From NCBI GenBank assembly GCA_005406025.1, contig BGZK01001605.1:62001-126000 (forward strand): a stretch of 64,000 bases of DNA, written 5' to 3'. The notes below the pieces were generated by a model, which worked only from the letters and a program-made list of their open reading frames with translations, was not told the DNA's origin and ran no database searches. The translations under genes were made by a program, and so were the position numbers. Positions 56,146 through 64,000 of this stretch are shown in pieces. The stretch is from Eumeta japonica. Lineage: Eukaryota; Arthropoda; Insecta; Lepidoptera; Psychidae. The first letter of the stretch is position 1; each line of letters starts with the position of its first letter.

Positions 56146-57002
56146 TTCCTTTGTGGGAATACACTTGACGGATTTTGATGTAATGTTTCCTATTTTACAT
56201 TTAATTGAAATTGTGTAACAATATTTTTTTTTTAGATATCTGAACACAACAAAATTGTGGGACCATCCTCTGTATACGTTGAATATATTTACTAAGAAGT
56301 TTTTGGGGGCGATGTATGAAGAATGATAATATAGAATGGAGTATTACTAAAATTATTGTCGGTATATCTGTCTGTTTGTCTGTTTGAGCGTACTTAATCC
56401 CCGAAACCGTGGAAAAGATCTTCATGGGTCTTTCAGAGAAAAATTTCGCTTAACAAAGAACAGTATTTAGATTTTAATTCGTCACATTGAGAAAAATAAG
56501 TATTAAATCTGATGTACAGGTTTATTTTAAAATAAGAGAAAATTTCATAGCGTGTCTCTTCAAAGCATTACGGAGCAAAATGACTATTAACTATCCTATC
56601 AAATTTTCGGACTCGCTTAGAATACCCGAACTTCCGTCATACTAAATTAATTTGTAAAAAGCGTCCCAATTGTTCCGCTACAATTTTAAACCCTCCAATC
56701 TTGTTCAACGGAATGAAACTTAAAATTACTCCTCTACGGCGTAACACAATGAAAGCGCAGATTTTGACGGGAAGTGGCGCGGACGGGCGAATTTTTATTG
56801 TGATATTAAAGGAACTTACCGAAGTTAAGTTCTCTCTCATTTATATACGACGATCCTTACCCAAATATATTTGCATACAATTACAATGGTACTACTAGTG
56901 GCAGTTAAATTTTAAAGCTTAAAAAGTTATTTTAGATTACCGCGTTCAAATGTCATTACGTTTAAAAATAATCAACACTACGAAGGGCGTCGTGTATTAG
57001 AG
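56146..57002. other. Spacer, nothing recognised
   Basis: Overlapping frames at 56637-56898 are opposite-strand shadows with no motif. Confidence 0.45.
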
Positions 57003-57052
57003 TTAATATTAGTTGGAGGGATTTTGAACAATATCCATCCAACTAACATTAA
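57003..57052. repeat. Foldback: 20-bp arms, 10-base loop
   Basis: TTAATATTAGTTGGAGGGAT pairs with ATCCATCCAACTAACATTAA with two mismatches. Confidence 0.7.
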
Positions 57053-57369
57053 ATATGATTATATTAAATGGACGACAGTCCGTCTCACATAAAATTCGTC
57101 TTACAATTGTGAAAGAACTTTATTTGATTAAGTACTTATATACTAATATACTATCTTTAATACATATATTATACTATATCCAATACATGTATTACACTAT
57201 ATCCTTGTCTGAGACGTTTTATGACCTGTTAAAAGCTAGAATTGATAAAAATCATGAAATTTGTTGAACACGAAAGGAAAAAGGATGTCTATTAATAGCT
57301 TCCTAAAATAATAATCAGATAAGAAGCTTAAAATAAACAAGATCAGCTTACTATATCTACGTATTTTAT

Positions 57370-57990
57370 TTGAACTTAAATTTTACTTACAAAAAAAATC
57401 ATAGTTATAGCATTGCTACACTAAATAAGCACTCAATATACAGGTTTATTGCAATGCATGGCAAAAACGACCGAACTCGTTACCTATATTTAATAAAATT
57501 AAGATATACTAATAATATCTTTACAGTTTTTAATGTTTAATTTGAATCTGCATACCAATTACTTCATTTTATATTTACAGCACTGCTAAAGTGAATTAGT
57601 ACGTGGTGTACAGGTGTGTTGTATTGCCTAACAAAAAGACTAAGCTGTAACAACGCCTACAATGTACTTATAATATCTGCATACAATTTATAATATTTTA
57701 ATAAACTTAAACGCTACTTACTTAAAACTTCATTTCATATTTATAGCGCTACTCGAGTGAATTAGTATTTTGCGTACAAGTATATTCTAATGGCTGAGCA
57801 AAACAACCAAACATGTAATCACATTTACATAAAATACAGTTAAGATCTACTCAACTGAACCTGGTTTATAATATTTCATTTTAACTTATATACCACTTAC
57901 TTGAAACTATATTTCATATTTATAACACTGCTAAAGTGAATTATTGCACCTGGCATATAAGTTTATACCGAGTTGGTATATAAGTCTCTT
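57370..57990. repeat. Tandem array of an approximately 170-bp unit, about 3.5 copies
   Basis: The landmark GCACTGCTAAAGTGAATTAG or a variant occurs at 57410, 57580, 57746 and 57925 (spacing 170, 166, 179). Before each later landmark comes TACTT..ATTTCATATTTATA, and after each a GGTGTACAGGTGTATT-like block and an A-rich CAAAACAACCAAAC-like block. The units have diverged, and there is no long ORF. Length is in the range of many satellite monomers, but the copy number is small. Confidence 0.8.
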
Positions 57991-59554
57991 GTAATACCAG
58001 TCCCAGACGACAAAAAAATTGCAACCACCCTGTGGTATTTCTAATGAGGCCTATGCCAACTTCTGATCTATTAACATATGACATTGCCTCTGGTACCGTG
58101 GGCATTAGAAGTGGAGGAATCAGTTCCAGCTTCCTAAGCTCAATCTAATGGCTTGTAATCTGTGTTGCAATTTGTGTCATGATACGCAGCATTTTTTTCA
58201 ACGTGGAGATTAATTTCTTAGTATATTTTTTTATAGAATTTGTTTTATTGTGTGAGATTATGAATTTGAGAATTGAGAACAATTGTATCTGAATTAACTC
58301 TTTAAAAAATATAGTCAGGTACAATGATGACTGTAAACCTTCTGTAAAAGACTGTAAGATCTCTTTTGCGGGTCTTGGTTATCCCTTGTGTATAAATTTA
58401 AATACCGTCATTTACATCTTTAATATTTACATAGTATAAGCTTTGTCCTGGATCTTTGAAATTACTTATGCACATTTCCAAAAATAAATATTTAAATATA
58501 TAATGCACATACACTAGGTACCTGATATAAGAAATTCACCTGCTACCTGTGTTTACATTTATTACATTATGTCATTTGTCTGATTTATGGTACGTACTGC
58601 CATCTATCTGTTGTTGAGAACGTTACGTGAAGACTAATGATAATCTCAACAGCACATTTATGACATCTATAACAATGCCATCACGTCAAAATTCTACGAG
58701 ATGACGCTGTATGACGTCAAAATGTATTTTAATCGCCTTTCTCCAGGAAAATCAATTACACAAACTTGAAAAGCCAAATTTTGTCCAGGTACAATGTCTC
58801 ATTAAATTCGTTAAAGCCGTTTTCTATATATTAATGTATAAATTTATACATGTTAATAGTTATACGTTATTAATGAACAACATGTATACTCTGACCTGTC
58901 GTTGATGCAAGTATGGTGATTAATGTTATAATTAGCATTCCAGAGATATTTTGTTAGTGAGGTAATTATTGACTAGATAATTTAATACCGCACTTGATAT
59001 CAGGTTCCAAATTAAATTGTATTTTAACCCTAAGCTCTCTTACTCATAACAGTTATCCATTTGGAGCATTTACATTTTTCAGTAAACTGTGTCCTGATAT
59101 GACCATAAACAAAGTAGAAAGCCTGACGCCGCGTGTTACGAGCATGAAACTTAGTGTCAGTGGTTTTTCAGTGTCAGCTCTACGTGGTTCTCTCCTTGTT
59201 AGTGATGCAAGCAAAGCTCTTTATTTATGCCCTCAGTCGTTTCGTCACAAACTGTGTGTTTGAAGATGCCTTATAAGTAAAGTTGAAATTCCACGCATAC
59301 GTAACGACGGTCACAATTAGTATAAAATTTGAAATATTAAAAATGCATAAAAATAGTGACAAATTTCTAAAGTATCCGACTGATATTCTTTACAGTTCTT
59401 TCAAAAATTTCCAACGATTTTAGAACAAATAATATTAGATAAAATGTCGATTTATGTACTTACAGTGTGCATATTTTTCATATTTCATATTTGTCACCTT
59501 TCCTGTACTACCTACTGAAAAACTGGTTTCATGTCTTGTTTTTTTTTTTCTTTT
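57991..59554. other. Unassigned region
   Basis: Mixed AT-rich DNA. The 89-codon frame at 58994-59263 and the 64-codon frame at 58711-58905 show no recognisable motif. A TE-like stretch of mixed composition at 57990-58210 could not be identified. Confidence 0.4.
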
Positions 59555-59705
59555 AAATTAGCAAATAATTTGAAGGACAATGTGTGCGCTTTTGTAATAA
59601 GATTCCTGCTGAAATTCAATATTTGCCGTTTTATGAATTTAAACTTTTCGTTAGTAAAAAGTAAGAGCTATTATACCGTGTCTGAATATTTTAATGAAAA
59701 ATCGG
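59555..59705 (+). pseudogene. C-terminal scrap of the copy A/B LINE ORF2
   Basis: In frame from 59570 the plus strand reads FEGQCVRFCNKIPAEIQYLP, then FYEFKLFVSKK before a stop, matching FEGMCVRFYNKIPTEIQNLP and FTEFKRFVKRK near the end of copy B. A further ELLYRV and YFNEKS-type ending appears in broken frames. The open frame listed from 59531 to 59971 runs in a different phase and is not the real one. Only the last 45 or so codons are left, so it is a truncated insertion. Confidence 0.82.
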
Positions 59706-60129
59706 CGACCAGGTGGCTTCGTGTTATAACTAAGTGTTATACTGATTTTTTAATTATTCAATACTTTAAATCGATGAGAAAATTCTTATATCGATTCGGC
59801 ATTGATTCAATTAACCATGTGACCGTGTTTTATAGTCCCACAGTGTTCTTTTACCAAATAAAACGTTCTTTCTTTCTCAAAAAAAGAGTAACCTTTGATT
59901 TTTTGTCTATTCTTCTGAAAATGGGTCGGCATTTGGAATGTGTCATAATATTAATGTCAAAAAAATCTTAAATGACGTATGTCAAGCACGATTCTATAGC
60001 CTACGAAGTAAAGCCATTTTTGATCAAGACAAGACAGATTAGACAAGAGATCGTCTATTTTGACCAGTATGGAAATAATTCTTTATAAACGTCACTTTTA
60101 TGATAAGTTTTTGTTATATTGTTCAAAAC

Positions 60130-60655
60130 CGTTCGAAGGTTAGTTCCCTAGTTGATGGGACGTCGACAAACGGGACAGTTGGAATGAAATAACAGTAGGG
60201 AACGGACGTAACGAATTGTGCAGAATTGTGGCGTTCGGTACACGTTGCATATTTTTTCTTTTCCATATCTCGGCAACGACCTGCGGAAGACGAACGACCG
60301 CCATTCGGAAAGTTAGACCGATGAGAGGGGGCGATCGGGGGATCTGTCTCGCCGTCGGGGCGGCCCGCGTAATGTAAACAATATCTCAAATCCCGGGCCC
60401 GAGCCGCGTGTACTGTTTTTGTTTCGGCGGCCCTGTCGGACGCGCGCGGCCGAAATACGAGGGACCGAACATAAAATAATTTCATACCCCCGGCATCGCC
60501 GGAGCCCGACGAAGTTGCCCCCGACCGGCGGCCGGGCCGGTCCGTACGAGGCGAATTCGCATGTTTTGCATTTTTATCCCTCGGGGAAGGGGGTGAGTCG
60601 GGGCAGAAGTAACACAATAAAGCGGGGCGAATTTTCTTTTTAACGTTTCAACTTT
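60130..60655. other. CpG-rich island 11
   Basis: Strongly GC-rich core (60300-60600): CGCCGTCGGGGCGGCCCGCG, CCCGGGCCCGAGCCGCG and CCGACCGGCGGCCGGGCCGG. Frames on both strands (60123-60617 minus, 60419-60643 plus) stay open through composition and neither has a recognisable domain. Promoter, enhancer or unknown exon. Confidence 0.4.
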
Positions 60656-62639
60656 TCTACAATTCGAAATATCTTACGTTAACTATTTTTTCGTGACAAC
60701 GTCTTAAATTAGGTTGCGGCTGGGAGTCACTTATGAAAGTGTAACGCTCGGTTAACGATAGTCACCGAAGAGAGAGCCGCGAATGCCTTGCGTCTCTCTC
60801 CACTCAACTATGATCGGTCTGCCGCTAGAAGAATATAGCACCAAATGTATTGCAAGTTATTGTATGTATTTTATATAAATACGTATGTATGTGTAAAGGT
60901 AAAATAAATTTTGTTAATATGAAATTCAGTGCGAGATTCTTTGTATAAATTAATGTTTTAAATATAATTCTTTGTATAAATAAATGTTTTAAATTGTTAC
61001 TATTATTTCATCCTTCTTCCTACTATACGAATGAATATTCACATTAAAATGATTTTACCATTCAAAGTCGTTGTCACGTAAAACTTTCGCCCGTATACCG
61101 ACTTTACAGGCAACCAAATTTTTTTTTCTCTCGTCTTACGTTAAATCGTGTCTTTCCGGTTATTCGAGAAAGAATGTTCCTTGTAATTATGACACTACAG
61201 AGAGACGGTCGGAAACACCGTGGAAGAAGTTGTTGCAATAATTTTCACCCATTTTAAATTCTCAATTCTTGACGGGAACAAAGAATAACGTTTCCTTAAT
61301 ACTTTTGATGTAATAGAATAAGGGCTGAAGCAAAATAAAATTAAGGGTCCATCAAAATTATAATAAATTTATGTATCGTCAAGGGGGCCGTCCATTTTGA
61401 ATTCAAATGAGATTACGACACGAGCGTCCTATATAAACAGTGTCGAGAGTCAATTACGATCATGTATTAAGACCTTATGTTCCGTCTCCCTCTTTTTCCG
61501 AGGGATTGTATACACAAGATATCTCATTCTATTCATAATAAACCTATTCTAAAAGCTTTGAAAAAGTATACTGCTAAATCTCTACGATAAACCGACCGTG
61601 TTGTATTTATAAGCAGAAATTTCAAACTTAGAATTTTCGTATAATTCTCGCTTTTCTTCCCCTGTATATCAGATAGTGAGACGTTCGCTTATGTATTAGA
61701 TGTCTTTATGCAAACTATATAAAAATTTATTCCATGAAATAATTTCCCACAAGTTTCTTTGACAGAGTTGTATTACCAATAGTCTGATCAAATATAGTTG
61801 GCCTATCACTTAATTATGAGGTGATACTGACTATCAGAACACTTAAGGTGTCAAATCTAAAGGTTATCTACAATCCGTTCCTCTCGACTACTGCCGAATT
61901 GACGGATTACCAACAATTTTTGAATTAAACACTATGGTTACTTTTTTTGTGAAATACATTGTTTTTACGTTATCACTTTTGCAAAGATATATTTATGTTT
62001 ATTTACGTATATATGGGAACATATTTGTTAACAAATATTATCTTTATCTTAAATTTGTAATTTTGCGAGCAAGCGCTTAGTACACAATCAAATGAATAAT
62101 ATGCATTTCAAAAATAAATCATATTTTTCGCTTGCACTGAAGTGTCTATAAAGATTTATGGTTTTAGAGATTTACTTGTAGTGTGTAGACACCCACTTTC
62201 TAAGTCACATCTAAAGTTAAGGTGTAATGTGTACACATACTCGACATTATGCAGTGTATGTATATAAAGCAAGTTTTGAGAGAAGTACTACATTTGATTG
62301 TGTTTTGTACTATTCTAGTAAGTACCTATTATCTATCGATACGTAAGTTCGCTGGAGAGTAAAATAAAAAATTAACATGTGCAATTGTTCGTACCTAAAT
62401 GGTGTTGCAAAATAAGGAAATAAAACTATTTAATTAACTGGATTCCACATAATCTTACCAAAATAATTTAACCTCTAGATCTGCGTTTTCATTTGAAATT
62501 CTCTGTTAAAACGAAACTTTGTTTTTTAAATGATCGATCACGGGCTTATAAAAAGTGGATCACATACGACAAAAAAATCGTGGGCGATCCACGGACAAGC
62601 TTCACAGAGAGTAATGAAATTCGATTTAACGCTTAATAA
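60656..62639. other. Mostly AT-rich spacer with a 31-bp tandem duplication
   Basis: ATTCTTTGTATAAATTAATG at 60936 recurs at 60967 with one change (period 31). A GC-richer patch lies at 60710-60840. No coding motif. Confidence 0.5.
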
Positions 62640-63340
62640 GGGTTGCGTGTATGGTGAAGTTGGAAAGATTTGGACGAAATTATATTAAAATTAGCGTGGA
62701 AGTAATTACGAAAGCAATAAAGCTTATGGAAGCGGAGAAAGCTGCCGAACATATAACAGGGTTTCGTCAAAGATGCTGCAGGGAAGCGAATTATAGTGGC
62801 AAGCCTCCTGTACCAGCACTTTAGTAAGTGCTGGAACAGTCGTAGCGTACCTAATGACCAGTGCAGTCGTCATTGTACCCCCCTATAAAAGGAAAGGCTT
62901 ACGACAGGTTTGCGGAAACTACGGCCCTTTAATTCTCCTCAGGGTCGTTGGCAAACTGTACGCGACAATTATAATTGAAAGGGTTGAGAACTAGACCGAA
63001 AGCAAGATCTGGGATGTACAAGTGAGATTTTGAAAAGAATGATATGTACGGACCATTTTTTCCCTTGCAAAACATCACGAATTTTTTTTTTATTCATTAC
63101 CAATAGATTTTCTGATACTTTTCGACCTGTAAAAGCTTATGAAAAATTAAAATGGAATAATTCCTGATAGATTCTATCATATATGGTGTGAGCAGTGGAT
63201 TGATAACCACTCTTCAATCTTTATTCCAAGGATTTAGTGCATACACCAAAATAGATGAAGCATACACTGAATGAAAACAGTAAGAGCTTTGATCCTGTAT
63301 TCAGGTATGGTTGTTTAACGTTATAATGGATGTTCAACCT
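62640..63340 (+). pseudogene. LINE reverse transcriptase relic, second family, copy 1
   Basis: Broken polymerase of the same family as 42288-42710. In shifting frames I read VSSKMLQG, SKCWNSRSVPNDQC, KLYATII-like sequence at 62945, MICTDHFFPLQNITN, SSGLITTLQSLFQGFSAYT and MDVQPCLSVF, corresponding to the family's order SSEMLRGG..., NKCW..RVPNDW, GKLYAKILIERV, CTDQVFSLRCI, ALIRALESLYR.SSA, and the PW(L)FNLFMDS region. Numerous stops. The catalytic YADD region is not present before the relic fades near 63340. Confidence 0.78.
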
Positions 63341-63469
63341 TGCCTTTCTGTATTTAGAAATTGGAAATAATAGCAAGATATACTAAAACTAGATCAGCTG
63401 GCTCTCGATATATCTCTATATATATATTTCTGCACGCGAATGATCAAGTTTTTTGACATGTGAAGTGCA

Positions 63470-64000
63470 TGCCAAAAAGTGAGCTAAAAAACAAACGCTT
63501 TTGTTAAGAAAATTAGTACGGTGAAAAAGGCTCGGGATAATTTTAAGACATCATATATACTTGTGATTACAGACGATGATGGATATTTACCGAATAAGCG
63601 AAATAATGTGAAAGAGCGCTGGAAGAATTATTTCAAAAGCATTTTTGCATGTGAGGATACAGTTGCAGATGACAATTTACTGCAACTGAGTGTATGATTG
63701 ATGATGGAAACGAAAGTGAAATTATAGATGAATGAAGTTATGAAAGCACTAAAACATATGAAAGTTGGAAAAGTTGCCGGATATGGTAGAGTTTTGTTAG
63801 AGATGCCGAGGGGCGGTGGGGATATAGTGGCGAGTCTGCTGTACCAGCTCTTTAACTAATCCTGAAAAACTTATAGACACTCTAATGGCTGATGTAAAGC
63901 AGTCATTGTACACGTCGATAAAGAGAAAGGCTCACGGCAGGTCTGTACAAATTACCGCCTTAGAAGCCTCCTCGGCGTCATTAACAAACTGTATGAAAAA
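63470..64000 (+). pseudogene. LINE reverse transcriptase relic, second family, copy 2 (runs off window)
   Basis: Starts further 5' than copy 1: KAARDNFKTSYILVITDDDG, NVKERWKNYFKSIFACEDTV, MNEVMKALKHMKVGKVAGYG, then RGGGDIVASLLYQLFN, CKAVIVHVDKEKGSRQVCTN and LYEK at the window edge. KERWKEYF and the GKAAGYD motif define the linker and start of the RT domain. It is better preserved than copy 1, with fewer frame changes. The remaining RT and 3' end should lie beyond 64000. Confidence 0.8.

Noticed and set aside
57370..57990. CRISPR-like or tRNA-cluster array
   Set aside because: The approximately 170-bp units have no short invariant repeat plus spacer pattern and no cloverleaf with a GGTTCGAATC-type T-loop.
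59531..59971. 146-codon plus-strand frame
   Set aside because: Its first third is the out-of-phase reading of the LINE C-terminal scrap at 59570; the rest is AT-rich with no motif.
60123..60617. 164-codon minus-strand open frame
   Set aside because: Lies in a CpG-rich island where stop codons are rare on both strands. The Arg/Ser/Pro/Gly-rich translation has no domain, and an opposite-strand frame is open over the same bases.

Overview
This window looks like gene-poor nuclear DNA from an insect, most likely a moth or butterfly (Lepidoptera). The sequence is AT-rich, no long intact host gene is visible, and almost every recognisable coding stretch is a decayed transposable element. The lepidopteran assignment rests on element types I recall from that order: a Helitron starting TCCTACTAATATTATAAA and ending GCAGCTAG, a dispersed repeat ending in a GGTTCCGTAC-type tail, LINEs ending in a YPSGK-like peptide, and Tc1/mariner and hAT relics. 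No database was searched.

Layout. 1-3.2 kb: minus-strand LINE copy A. 3.2-7 kb: foldback repeats, a dispersed repeat and a CpG-rich island. 7.7-8.2 kb: deleted mariner relic. 9.05-9.75 kb: CpG-rich island. 13.3-13.8 kb: mariner 3' end with a 27-bp-arm hairpin. 15.0-15.8 kb: hAT relic. 16.6-19.8 kb: minus-strand LINE copy B, same family as copy A, with the ORF1 tail overlapping ORF2. 20.8 and 21.7 kb: 3' ends of two LINE families. 23.3-23.8 kb: CGAT-rich element. 24.7-25.5 kb: second mariner subfamily. 26.3-27.0 kb: tandem array and GC-rich block. 27.2-28.3 kb: second hAT relic. 29-33 kb: CpG-rich islands and a Helitron-like fragment. 33.4 kb: small MITE. 34.3-35.4 kb: dispersed repeat interrupted by a 537-bp inverted-repeat element. 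36.6 kb: one candidate host exon. 37.7 kb: LINE RT scrap. 38.8-39.4 kb: CpG-rich island. 40.1-40.9 kb: unidentified mobile-type coding relics. 42.3 kb: LINE C-terminus. 44.8-45.9 kb: near-complete non-autonomous Helitron. 46.2-46.9 kb: Helentron-type endonuclease ORF with an apparent active-site substitution. 50.9-54.3 kb: more dispersed repeats and CGAT elements. 55.3-56.1 kb: CpG-rich island. 57.4-58.0 kb: ~170-bp tandem array. 59.6 kb: LINE scrap. 60.1-60.65 kb: CpG-rich island. 62.6-64.0 kb: two consecutive LINE RT relics, the second running off the window.

There is no operon or pathway to describe. The pattern is layered transposon decay around roughly a dozen short GC/CpG-rich islands that could be conserved regulatory elements in a large intron or gene desert; that last point is inference. 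I found no clear new biological system. The items most worth checking are the CGAT-tract element family, the ~170-bp array, several near-perfect hairpins, the nested inverted-repeat element, the Helentron-type ORF and the candidate exon at 36.6 kb.
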